The notes: generated by a model not told the origin, from the letters alone. A stretch of DNA of 8,167 nucleotides from Deltaproteobacteria bacterium (GCA_019313725.1 JAFDAT010000232.1:1-8167), one strand, 5' to 3'. Shown: positions 1-6,933, numbered from the stretch's first letter. Made by a program: numbers and translations.

Positions 1-1490
1 CCGATAAAATCGGTGGGGCTGGGAAACTGCTCGTCGGTTTCAAATAAACGCTCTAAAAAATCCGCGGTTTCCGACAGTGCCCCCCAGCCGGTACCCAGAA
101 AAACCGCCCCCGGAGTCCCGTGCTCGCCTGCACTTTTATGCGCATCGACGGCCAGTGACAGAACCAGGCGGGGAAAACGCTTGAGCCGGCGAACCTGGGC
201 CGGAGAAAGATTGGCCGCTATTTCTGCAGAATTCAGTATACCAGCACACCCTTTTCCCAGGGCGAGTCTGTCCATTGTCGTACGGGTTCTCCCGATCCCG
301 GTGATGCAGGTGTGCCCCAGGATGGCCATGGGCTGTGCATCTTTCTGAATAGTTTTACGCGTATGCTTTCCACAGGCACCCAGAACAAGGGCAGCGTTAT
401 TTCCGCCAAAACCAAAAGAATTCGACAGCACTGTATCCACTTGCTTTCGAACCGGCTGCAGCAATGGAACTAATTTAAGCTCCGGGTCAGGGTGGCGGCA
501 GCCGGTATTTGCCGGAACCATACCGTCGGATATACAGACGGCTGATAGAACGGCTTCAATGGCCCCGGCTGCTGCCAGCGTGTGACCGCAGGCGCCTTTT
601 ACCGACGATAGCACAGGCTTTTTGCTGCCGAAAAGGGCATGGATGGCCCGGGCTTCGGAGATGTCGTTGTCAATGGTGCCCGTGCCGTGAAGATTAACAT
701 AGTCGATATCGGACGGTGAAATCCCGGCATCCACCAGGGCCGCCTGCATGGCTGCCAGGGCGCCCTCGCCTTGTGGGTGCGGTGCCGCGGGATGATAGGC
801 GTCACAGGACAACCCGCCGCCGAGGATTTCAGCAACGGCCCGATCCGGTTCGTTGGCCGCCAGCAGCAGCATGGCCGCCCCCTCGCCCACCGACATGCCC
901 CGACGCTCCGCATCCAATGGGCGTGCACCTTCAGGATCAATCAGCTGCAAGGCGTTGAAACCATGGTATGTCAAACGGCAGAGAGAATCGGCGCCACCGG
1001 CCAAAACCCTCCTGGCGCTGCCGGAACGAATCATTTCCAGGGCAATCTTCAGCGCAGCCGCCCCCGAAGAACAGGCCGTCGAAACTGTCAGGGCCGGCCC
1101 GTGACAACCATACTTGCGGGCAATATCTTCGGCCACAGAGCCTGTGGCATGCCGGCAATACAATTGCGGATCCCGGGCTTTTTGCTTCAACAGGCTCTCC
1201 GTGGTCAACAAACCGCCGGTGGTAACCCCCAGAACCACCGCATCGGGCGCTCCTTTGGCGTCGGCCATGGCCTGTTCGGCGGTCAGGCGGGCAAGCTGAT
1301 GCGTGCGGGGAAGATCGTCCCCACCATCAGGGCAGGCAACTTCTCCGACGGGCAGCGGCCGGCCGGCAGCGGTTGGAATAAGGCTTAAAGGCCCGATGCC
1401 GGTCAGGTTTTTCAGAAGGGCTTCACTGTTTGGAGCGCGCCCCGTTCCAAGGGCGGTGACGATACCCATGCCAATAATGTGTACCTTCAC
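1..1490 (-). CDS. Beta-ketoacyl-ACP synthase fused to a second KS/chain-length-factor-like module (3' end beyond window)
   Basis: The frame stays open for 496 codons from a GTG at 1490 to the left edge. AAAGGG at 1500-1505 (minus-strand sense), 9 nt upstream, supports this start. Residues 1 to about 370 are a full FabF-type ketosynthase that condenses an ACP-bound chain with malonyl-ACP. The nucleophile is Cys140 in STACSSG, the histidines are His268 in HGTGT and His303 in GACGH, with Lys298 nearby and the C-terminal GFGG loop at 360-363. After a linker of roughly 20 residues, a second thiolase-fold N-terminus starts near residue 388 (MAILGHTCITGIG). It continues with an RRLKRFPRL stretch, a GTGWGALSET stretch and SPTDFI, which resemble the chain-length-factor/ketoacyl-synt_2 family, and is cut by the window edge. 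In APE clusters the KS (ApeO-like) and CLF (ApeC-like) are normally separate proteins. The ACP gene lies 26 nt upstream, so the two are probably co-transcribed. The KS assignment is firm; the CLF-like reading of the second module is inference. Confidence 0.9.
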   Translation of the reverse strand, partial: MKVHIIGMGIVTALGTGRAPNSEALLKNLTGIGPLSLIPTAAGRPLPVGEVACPDGGDDLPRTHQLARLTAEQAMADAKGAPDAVVLGVTTGGLLTTESLLKQKARDPQLYCRHATGSVAEDIARKYGCHGPALTVSTACSSGAAALKIALEMIRSGSARRVLAGGADSLCRLTYHGFNALQLIDPEGARPLDAERRGMSVGEGAAMLLLAANEPDRAVAEILGGGLSCDAYHPAAPHPQGEGALAAMQAALVDAGISPSDIDYVNLHGTGTIDNDISEARAIHALFGSKKPVLSSVKGACGHTLAAAGAIEAVLSAVCISDGMVPANTGCRHPDPELKLVPLLQPVRKQVDTVLSNSFGFGGNNAALVLGACGKHTRKTIQKDAQPMAILGHTCITGIGRTRTTMDRLALGKGCAGILNSAEIAANLSPAQVRRLKRFPRLVLSLAVDAHKSAGEHGTPGAVFLGTGWGALSETADFLERLFETDEQFPSPTDFI

Positions 1491-1516
1491 TTCCGCCAAC
1501 CCTTTAGTTACAAGGG

Positions 1517-1783
1517 TCAATGGGGCAACTCAGACGTATTTGCATGGATATATTCGGCCAGGGTCTTCAGGCTGGCAAACACTTTGACCCCAAGTTCACG
1601 GCTGTCAATTTTTACACCGTAATCTTTTTCAATCATGATAACCATCTCCAAAACATCGATGGAATCAATTCCCAGCTTGCCCCCGACCAGTTGTTCGTCG
1701 CGCTTGATTTCCTCTGGTTGTACATCGGGCAGGTTCAAAACGTCCACAATTTTTATCTGAAGCTCTTTGATCAATTTTTCCAT
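1517..1783 (-). CDS. Acyl carrier protein (phosphopantetheine-binding), APE-type
   Basis: This small acidic protein of 88 residues is an acyl carrier protein. The 4'-phosphopantetheine arm would attach at Ser41 in LGIDSIDVLEMV, the usual D-S-[LI]-D site at the start of helix 2, followed by the MIEKDYGVKI stretch common in ACPs. It would hold the growing acyl or polyene chain for the ketosynthases, ketoreductase and dehydratase encoded nearby. I prefer the ATG at 1783 because a weak GGA lies 7 nt upstream and the protein then begins with MEKLIKEL, a normal ACP helix 1. An in-frame GTG at 1810 would add nine residues but has no visible ribosome binding site. It is the first gene of a leftward unit whose next gene is the KS fusion. 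The DSID-type sequence resembles carrier proteins of APE clusters more than the primary AcpP, but that is judged by eye. Confidence 0.9.
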   Translation of the reverse strand: MEKLIKELQIKIVDVLNLPDVQPEEIKRDEQLVGGKLGIDSIDVLEMVIMIEKDYGVKIDSRELGVKVFASLKTLAEYIHANTSELPH

Positions 1784-2057
1784 TGAGTATTCCGATATCC
1801 TTGGCGCCACATATTTATGGTTCTGGTTTTTTTCATAACAATAGTTTATTGTACCATTCTTCTATGCTAAAAAGTGAATATAATTTCTTGTAACCCATTT
1901 CAATCTTTATCAGCTGTCGTAAAACAAAAATCGATCTTTTTTTTATAAATTTTCATGAATTCGCGTAAAATGAACCTGCCGATAATTTGGTGATCGTGAA
2001 TGTTACCTGCTTCGTTGTACGCGTCAGGCATGAAAATTGATAGGATATTGTCCGACA
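1784..2057. promoter_or_regulatory. AT-rich divergent intergenic region between the ACP and dehydratase operons
   Basis: This stretch of about 270 bp separates two divergent transcription units and is clearly AT-richer than the genes, so promoters for both directions are expected here. On the minus strand TACAAT (1848-1853) is a good -10-like hexamer about 65 nt from the ACP start, but no convincing -35 stands 17 nt upstream. On the plus strand TAAAAT (1966-1971) is a possible -10, again with a weak -35. A perfect palindrome, ACAATA-GTT-TATTGT (1838-1852), overlaps the minus-strand -10 and could be an operator. I see no gene, RNA gene or riboswitch. Promoter positions are guesses; the regulatory role is inferred from the divergent layout. 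Confidence 0.5.
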
Positions 2058-2504
2058 ATGCCATTGAACAGCTTAAAAATTGAGGATCTACTGCCCCATC
2101 GCAGCGGCATGTTGTTGCTCAACACAATCCTGGAAGTAGACCCGAAGGTGGCCGTAACGGAAGCGGTTGTCAATGAAGACTGGCCGCTTTTCAACGGCAG
2201 GGACGTGGAGGCACTGGTTTTGATCGAGGTGGCGGCCCAGACGGCCGGGATCTGCAACGGCTTGGCCAGGATCCAGAAATACGGCCCGGGTTCCGACCAA
2301 AAAAGCTGGCTGGTCGGCATAAAACAAGCCCGATTCTTCGTAGACGCCCTGGCACTGAAGGATAGAATCCTCATGCGTGCCGAAAACAGCTTTGAATACG
2401 AAGGCTACCGGCAGATCATCGGAACTGCCCGGATCGGTTCAACGGTTATCGCTGAAATTGGACTGCAGGCTATTCAGGCCGATGACGACCACTTGCCGGA
2501 ATAA
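2058..2504 (+). CDS. ApeP-like hotdog-fold 3-hydroxyacyl-ACP dehydratase
   Basis: A protein of 148 residues with the single-hotdog layout of FabZ/ApeP dehydratases, which remove water from 3-hydroxyacyl-ACP to give the trans-2-enoyl chain. The N-terminal LLPHRSGMLLL (residues 11-21) holds the probable catalytic His14, and LIEVAAQTAGI (from residue 55) holds Glu57 of the central helix. The H-F-P-G...P-G-V loop of primary-metabolism FabZ is absent and replaced by DWPLFNGRDVEALV, as expected for the divergent ApeP branch. The ATG at 2058 is chosen because it gives the compact MPLNSLKIEDLLPHR start; an in-frame TTG at 2037 would add seven residues. AGGA lies 12 nt upstream of the ATG, a rather long spacing. 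It is the first gene of the rightward unit and precedes the ketoreductase by 71 nt, matching the apeP-apeQ order of APE clusters. The family is clear; activity alone or only with a second dehydratase subunit cannot be judged. Confidence 0.85.
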   Translation: MPLNSLKIEDLLPHRSGMLLLNTILEVDPKVAVTEAVVNEDWPLFNGRDVEALVLIEVAAQTAGICNGLARIQKYGPGSDQKSWLVGIKQARFFVDALALKDRILMRAENSFEYEGYRQIIGTARIGSTVIAEIGLQAIQADDDHLPE

Positions 2505-2575
2505 AAACGGCTTTGCCGGTAGCTGGATCCTTCGTTTTTTTCACACCGGCTTAAACTTTTTGGGAGACATTAAAG

Positions 2576-3313
2576 ATGAACGAACCCCGTCCTAAAAAAA
2601 TTGCTCTGGTTACCGGTGCCAGCAAGGGAATTGGTCAGGCGATCTGCGTTGAGCTGGCAAAAGCCGGATACCGGGTCATCGTCAATTACATGTCGGATGA
2701 AAAGGGTGCCGCGGAAACCCTCGCGATGATTAAAAGCACCGGGGCGAATGGGCGGATAATCCAGTTCGACGTCACGGATTACAAGGCATCCCAGGAAGCC
2801 GTGCAGGATATCATTGAAAATGACGGCGCCATGGACACGCTGGTCAACAATGCCGGGATCACCGCCGACGGCCTGTTTCTCATGATGCCCCGCAGGGACT
2901 GGGATAAGGTGATAGACACCAGTCTGAACGGATTTTACAATGTTACCAAACCTGTTCTTGAAAAAATGATCCGCCTCAAGCGCGGTTCCATCGTCTCCAT
3001 CGCTTCCGTTGCGGGCCTGCTCGGCAACCGGGGCCAGGCAAACTACGCCGCGGCCAAGGCCGGGCTGATAGCCGCCAGCCGGTCGGTGGCCTCGGAAGTG
3101 GCCCGGCTGGGCATTCGCGTCAATGTAGTGGCGCCAGGCCTGATAGAAACGGATATGATCAAAGACGCTCCCGTAGATAATATCAAAACCCTGATCCCCA
3201 TGGCCCGCATCGGCAAGCCCCGGGAAATCGCCAGTGCGGTACGCTTTCTCTGCTCCGACGATGCATCCTATATCACCGGTCAGGTGTTATCCGTCAACGG
3301 CGGTATGTTATAG
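2576..3313 (+). CDS. fabG: 3-oxoacyl-ACP reductase, FabG/ApeQ-like (SDR family)
   Basis: A 245-residue classical short-chain dehydrogenase, the normal FabG length, which reduces the 3-oxoacyl-ACP made by the ketosynthases to 3-hydroxyacyl-ACP using NADPH. Visible motifs in order are the Rossmann glycine motif TGASKGIG (13-20), NNAG (91-94), and a catalytic tetrad Asn118, Ser144 in SIASVAG, Tyr157 and Lys161 in NYAAAK. VVAPGLIETDM follows, and the C-terminal SYITGQVLSVNGGML is typical of FabG. GGGAGA at 2562-2567, 8 nt before the ATG, is the best ribosome binding site in the window. The gene sits between the ApeP-like dehydratase and the LolA-like gene, with only 3 nt to the latter, so it most likely serves the cluster (ApeQ role) rather than housekeeping fatty-acid synthesis. 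That dedication is inferred from position. Confidence 0.95.
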   Translation: MNEPRPKKIALVTGASKGIGQAICVELAKAGYRVIVNYMSDEKGAAETLAMIKSTGANGRIIQFDVTDYKASQEAVQDIIENDGAMDTLVNNAGITADGLFLMMPRRDWDKVIDTSLNGFYNVTKPVLEKMIRLKRGSIVSIASVAGLLGNRGQANYAAAKAGLIAASRSVASEVARLGIRVNVVAPGLIETDMIKDAPVDNIKTLIPMARIGKPREIASAVRFLCSDDASYITGQVLSVNGGML

Positions 3314-3316
3314 ACC

Positions 3317-3961
3317 ATGGGAAAAAATATTATTAAAACCCGTCGGTTTTTCTGCCGAGTGCTATTCATCATCGCGGCGCTGGCGTGTCTGGGTTGGGCT
3401 GATTCCTGGCAGGAATTGAAATCCACCGCAGGAACAGTGACGTCCGTCACGGCAGGGTTTAGCCAGGAAAAACATATGAAGATCCTGGCCCGGCCGCTGG
3501 TGTCCCAAGGCAAGTTTCTATTCAAGTCCCCGAATTCCCTGCGGTGGGAATATACCCGGCCACTAAAGAGCATACTGGTGCTTCACAATGGTAAAACCCG
3601 TCGGTTCGTTCAAAAAGACGGCCGCCTGGTAGAGGATGCTTCGGCCGGGCTTCAGTCCATGCAGGTGGTAGTGCAGCAGATCACCCAGTGGCTCAACGGC
3701 CGCTTTGACGAAAACCCGGCTTTTGAGGCCAGCCTGGCAATCGGCCAAAAAATCGTTCTGAGCCCCAGGGACGCTGCCATCGCAAGATTGATCCAGCGCA
3801 TTGAAATCCTGCTGTCCAACCGCCCGGGGGTAATTGCCTCCGTAACCATCTTTGAAAGTGAAGATTCGTTTACCAAACTTATTTTTCAGAATGTCGTCCT
3901 CAACACGCCATTGGACGACGCCTTGTTCCAACAAGTTTTCACGCTCGACGACGAACAATGA
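3317..3961 (+). CDS. LolA-like outer membrane lipoprotein carrier protein (periplasmic)
   Basis: A protein of 214 residues with an export signal: basic residues KTRR (7-10), a hydrophobic core around 15-25, and likely cleavage after GWA (residue 28). The mature part opens with the LolA pattern of a helix ending in GFSQEKHMKIL, then LVSQGKFLFKSPNSLRWEYTRP, matching the family's F-x-Q-x-K and S-x-G-x-(F/L)-x-F-x-x-P-x-x-(L/F)-x-W signature. LolA carries lipoproteins across the periplasm in a hydrophobic half-barrel. APE, flexirubin and xanthomonadin clusters contain a dedicated LolA-like protein thought to move the lipid-linked pigment. The gene begins 3 nt after the reductase stop with no clear ribosome binding site of its own, so translation is probably coupled. 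Family membership is well supported; the cargo (lipoprotein or polyene lipid) is inference. Confidence 0.85.
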   Translation: MGKNIIKTRRFFCRVLFIIAALACLGWADSWQELKSTAGTVTSVTAGFSQEKHMKILARPLVSQGKFLFKSPNSLRWEYTRPLKSILVLHNGKTRRFVQKDGRLVEDASAGLQSMQVVVQQITQWLNGRFDENPAFEASLAIGQKIVLSPRDAAIARLIQRIEILLSNRPGVIASVTIFESEDSFTKLIFQNVVLNTPLDDALFQQVFTLDDEQ

Positions 3962-3986
3962 AGCATGCAACAATAAACAATCCGTA

Positions 3987-4688
3987 ATGAAACAAACATT
4001 CTTGCTTATTATCATGTGGGGCTTGCTGCTAGCATGTGCCGGCCTCCCGAAAATGTATCCGGCCGGCCCTGCGGACCTGCCGGATACGATAAAGGCATGC
4101 GAAGGCGTATACCCGGCAGGCGACTGGCAGCTGCTGCACACTATCGAAGCTGCGCTGCCGGGCAGTCGGAAGGGTTTTCTGATGGGACTGACCGTGCTCT
4201 CTTCCCGGGACAGATCCGCCCGCTGCGTTATCATGACCCTTGAAGGGTTCGTGTTATTCGATGCGCGGTATGACGGACGAATCAAGATAGAACGGGCCGT
4301 CGCCCCGTTTGACAGCGACGATTTCGCCCGGGGCCTGATGGAGGATATCCATTTGATTTTCTTCAGGCCACCAGCGGCACAGACAGCAGCAGGGTCGCTG
4401 AATGACGGCACGGCAGTCTGCCGCTATCATCGACCCGACGGCCGGATTGTCGATCTGGTTAATCCGGAAGAAAACCGATGGGAGTTGAGGCTGTATCGTT
4501 CAGACCATCGCCTGATGAAATCCGTCAACATTATGTCCAAAGACAGGCTGCCTGCCGATGCAAGCACCGGTATTGCCGATAAAATTGAATTGACCGCTCA
4601 CGGGTCTCCCGGATATAAGCTGGTCATGGACCTGGTGGAGGCAAGACCTATCGGGGTCGAGGGGTCAAGAGATCAAGGGGTCCAATGA
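3987..4688 (+). CDS. DUF3261-like outer-membrane lipoprotein
   Basis: A 233-residue protein starting with a lipoprotein signal peptide: Lys2, a hydrophobic stretch and the lipobox LLAC, so Cys17 would be lipidated after cleavage. The N-terminal region around FLMGLTVLSSRDRSARCVIMTLEGFVLFDARYDG and the following VAPFDSDDFARGLMEDIHLIFF resemble DUF3261, a family of unknown biochemical function found in APE-type clusters beside LolA-like genes. (For length, this motif is residues about 69-120.) The ATG at 3987 is chosen because it places the signal peptide at the N-terminus; the frame is open further upstream but that extension would overlap the LolA-like gene by over 100 nt. It follows that gene by 25 nt, with no strong ribosome binding site visible. 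The last 11 residues (223-233) are encoded by an 8-bp repeat array, so the natural C-terminus may have been replaced. Confidence 0.75.
   Translation: MKQTFLLIIMWGLLLACAGLPKMYPAGPADLPDTIKACEGVYPAGDWQLLHTIEAALPGSRKGFLMGLTVLSSRDRSARCVIMTLEGFVLFDARYDGRIKIERAVAPFDSDDFARGLMEDIHLIFFRPPAAQTAAGSLNDGTAVCRYHRPDGRIVDLVNPEENRWELRLYRSDHRLMKSVNIMSKDRLPADASTGIADKIELTAHGSPGYKLVMDLVEARPIGVEGSRDQGVQ
4653..4684 (+). repeat. 8-bp tandem repeat array at the 3' end of the DUF3261-like gene
   Basis: Four adjacent octamers read GGGGTCGA, GGGGTCAA, GAGATCAA and GGGGTCCA. Three share GGGGTC exactly and the third differs at two bases. The array lies inside the coding region and ends one base before the TGA stop. Because the unit is not a multiple of three, each copy shifts the frame, so copy-number change would alter the C-terminus. 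Confidence 0.7.
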
Positions 4689-4700
4689 AAAAACGAATAA

Positions 4701-4762
4701 CCAATATCCAACACGTAATATCCAATGTCCAACCGGCGATTGGCCCTTGGTCATTGGATATT
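4701..4762. repeat. Degenerate 7-bp tandem repeat with an 11-bp perfect inverted repeat
   Basis: From 4701 to 4735 the sequence reads as heptamers: CCAATAT, CCAACAC, GTAATAT, CCAATGT, CCAACCG. AATATCCAATG (4717-4727) is then repeated exactly as its reverse complement CATTGGATATT (4752-4762), giving a possible hairpin with a 24-nt loop. This resembles the short heptameric repeats scattered between genes in many environmental genomes. No gene fits here. Confidence 0.65.
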
Positions 4763-4769
4763 AGAACAA

Positions 4770-4836
4770 GGGATAAATCCCTGGGCTACAAAGCTGTCGG
4801 CTTCATTAGAAACAGTAGTCCAGGGCTTCAGCCCTG
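4770..4836. repeat. REP-like double-hairpin intergenic element
   Basis: The element has three nested pairings: a small hairpin GGGAT-AA-ATCCC (4770-4781); a hairpin CAGGGCT-TC-AGCCCTG (4821-4836); and long-range complementarity between CCCTGGGCTAC (4779-4789) and GTAGTCCAGGG (4815-4825), 10 of 11 pairs plus one G-T wobble. This is the layout of REP/BIME elements moved by RAYT-type transposases; no such transposase is present in the window. It could also act as a structured 3' end for the upstream message, but no T-run follows, so it is not a standard terminator. Confidence 0.65.
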
Positions 4837-4897
4837 CCGGAACTTGATAATTAGGCGTTAGGTTTAACGAATAAGGATAAACAGGAAATAGATAGAT

Positions 4898-6110
4898 ATG
4901 AACTTTAAACTGATCTACCCCAAATGGCCCAAGCTTGACCGGCAATCCGAATTTCATCTTCCGCCTCACGGACCGGTTGTATTCGCGGCTTCATTGCCCG
5001 ACGATATCGCGGTGACCTTCATCGATGAAAACCTTGAAACCATCAATTTTGACGACCCGGTGGATTTTGTGGGCATCTCGATGATGCTGACCGTCCAGGT
5101 CAAACGGGGCTGGGAAATCGCCGATATTTACCGCCGCAAAGGGATTCCGGTCATTTTCGGCGGTATCGCCACCATGCTCCATGCTGAAGAGACAGCAAAG
5201 CATGCCGATACTGTCTTCCTGGGTGAATCCGAAGGCAGAATGGAAAAAGTGCTGGCGGACTTTCATAAAGGCTGTTTGCAGAAAGTGTATAATTACATGG
5301 AGGACCGGCCGCCCATTGAATCCGTGGGAACGGCCCGCCGGGATATCCTCAAACGGGACCTATACAATTACAAAGGCATCCAGATGGTAGACCTGGTACA
5401 TGCTTCCCGGGGATGCCGCTTTCATTGCTATCCTTGTGCGGTAGCCTATCTGGGTGGTAGAAAATTCCGGCCCCGCCCCATTGAAAAAGCCATTGAGGAG
5501 ATGGCTGGTATCGATAACAACCGGCTCTTTATCGTGGACAACTCCCTGGCCCAGGATACCCAATGGGAAATGGATCTGTTTCGTGAAATGATACCGCTGA
5601 AAAAAAGCTGGTGCTGTCATCCCATCGAGGATAAACCGGAGGTCCTCGACCTGGCTGCTCAGGCGGGTGCCTGGTATGTCTATCAGGCCGTGTTCGACAC
5701 CTCGGACTTGATTCGAGACAGAGTCCGCCGCTACCATGACCACGGCATCGGCGTGGAAGGCACCATTCTTCTGGGGCTGGACCATCACACCGAGGATTTT
5801 ATCAAGCGTTTGATTGATTTCCTGCTTGAGATCGATCTCGATCTGGCTGAATTTAAAACAGGGTCGCATCTTCTCCGATGATTGGAATGATTATTCTGCC
5901 GACACGGTCGTATATCACCCCAAACAGATGTCCGCCGAAAAACTGCAGGGACTGCTGGATTATGCCTGGAATACATTTTATCAGGATGAGCCCCAGGAAG
6001 TGAAGATGTTCAAGCTGTTTCAGCAGGTCGTTGAGAGGGAAATGGCCAACAACACCTTCAGACCGCGCAACCGGAACCTGGCTTCACGCGCTTTTGGCCG
6101 GGAAGTTTAA
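4898..6110 (+). pseudogene. B12-binding-domain radical SAM protein, broken by frameshift/deletion near 5855
   Basis: The first part (4898-5881, 327 codons) starts at an ATG with AGGAAA upstream. Residues 1 to about 130 look like a cobalamin-binding-type N-terminal domain, with GIPVIFGGIATMLHAEETAKHAD and GESEG near 82-113. The radical SAM cluster motif C-x3-C-x2-C is intact at Cys173, Cys177 and Cys180 and would bind the 4Fe-4S cluster that cleaves S-adenosylmethionine. At about 5852-5862 the reading moves to the +1 frame. There GRIFSDDWNDYSADTVVYHP and the family's C-terminal helix continue to the TAA at 6108-6110. The family's conserved segment between AEF and GRIF (usually T-x-LTPFP-x-TP plus about ten residues) is missing, so some 45-55 nt appear deleted, not just one base. 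The protein as read would stop early at 5881. Substrate unknown; B12 radical SAM enzymes often methylate unactivated carbons. Repeats separate it from the lipoprotein gene, so its link to the cluster is uncertain. Confidence 0.8.
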
Positions 6111-6898
6111 CCTTCCAGCAGCGACCGTACCTGTACCCTCGTTTTAGAAAGAGAAGAACGACCGTTTTCATAATCCGGTTTAATAACCGCGATCTTTTCT
6201 ACCGTGATGGTCGCGGAAACAATCGTATTGAAAAGAAATCTGCCGGGTGTAAACAACCTGTTGGTGCCACCGATTTTTAACACCTGAATCGGTGCCTGAC
6301 AACGCCTGGCAATCTTAAAGGCGCCGTTGTTGAGAGGGCCGATGGCGCCATCCCGGCTGCGGGTCCCTTCGGGAAAAATAAACAGGTTGCCGCCGGACTT
6401 AAGAAAGTCATCCACAGACTCGATACGCTCAATCATCAATGCCGACAGGCTGCCTTGGGCGTTAGAGGGAATATATCCCGACGCTTTCAACATCCACCCG
6501 AAAATCGGCACCTTGAAAAACGTGTTTTTGACAATGGTTTTATGCTGGGGAAACAACGAAATCAACAGTAACGGATCCAAATAGGACAGATGGTTGCAGA
6601 CGATGACGGAGGAGCGAATGGATTTGATTTTATTGGAAATCTGCCACGTCATACCTGGGGTAAGACTTCTCAGGATTAGAAAAAAACCCCTGTAAAAGTT
6701 GTAATTCAGGCGCTGAAAAGCAGATTCACGGTTTGCCGAATTCACATAGGCAGCGAGAAATAACGGTGGAAAAAGCAGAACGAAGCCGATCGTAAAATAC
6801 AACCACATCAGCAGGGTAACGAAAAGATCGAAAACCGGTTTTAAAAACGCGTTTTTCACGGTCTGGACAGTATTTATCATCGGCTGCAATATAGCCAT
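6107..6898 (-). CDS. PlsC-family 1-acylglycerol-3-phosphate-type acyltransferase (LPLAT)
   Basis: A 263-residue membrane-associated acyltransferase. A long hydrophobic segment (about 24-52) anchors it, and the two signature motifs of the family are intact: H-x4-D as NHLSYLD (His103, Asp108), the catalytic pair, and FPEGTRSRDG (Glu177 to Arg180), the acyl-acceptor phosphate site. GYIPSN between them is also typical. The ATG at 6898 is chosen because it starts 35 nt after the upstream ketosynthase stop; the frame is open back to 7054 but that would overlap the ketosynthase by about 120 nt and add an uncharacteristic Cys-rich leader. A further ATG at 6880 is possible. APE and flexirubin clusters carry such enzymes, thought to esterify the polyene acid onto a glycerol or lipid head group. 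Its stop overlaps that of the convergent radical SAM gene. General lysophosphatidate acylation is an alternative. Confidence 0.9.
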   Translation of the reverse strand: MAILQPMINTVQTVKNAFLKPVFDLFVTLLMWLYFTIGFVLLFPPLFLAAYVNSANRESAFQRLNYNFYRGFFLILRSLTPGMTWQISNKIKSIRSSVIVCNHLSYLDPLLLISLFPQHKTIVKNTFFKVPIFGWMLKASGYIPSNAQGSLSALMIERIESVDDFLKSGGNLFIFPEGTRSRDGAIGPLNNGAFKIARRCQAPIQVLKIGGTNRLFTPGRFLFNTIVSATITVEKIAVIKPDYENGRSSLSKTRVQVRSLLEG

Positions 6899-6933
6899 TA
6901 TCCAGGTAATATTCCCGGGCGTACGGATTGCTT

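Noticed and set aside
771..1388. Open frame of about 205 codons on the plus strand
   Set aside because: It lies antisense inside the KS gene, whose own frame shows an intact catalytic triad; its predicted protein has no recognisable domain and is rich in residues expected from GC-rich antisense reading.
2030..2083. 17-codon ATG frame upstream of and overlapping the dehydratase start
   Set aside because: Very short, no clear ribosome binding site and no recognisable leader-peptide feature; most likely chance.
2505..2575. Possible terminator between dehydratase and reductase (CGGC-TTT-GCCG then a T-run)
   Set aside because: The stem has only four pairs and the T-run lies more than 15 nt away; genes on both sides belong to one pathway and are probably co-transcribed.
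3852..3986. Upstream extension of the lipoprotein gene
   Set aside because: It overlaps the LolA-like gene and would bury the lipoprotein signal peptide inside the protein.
3563..4411. Open frame of about 282 codons on the minus strand
   Set aside because: It spans the antisense of both the LolA-like and DUF3261-like genes, which have clear signal peptides and family motifs; no domain is seen in the antisense product.
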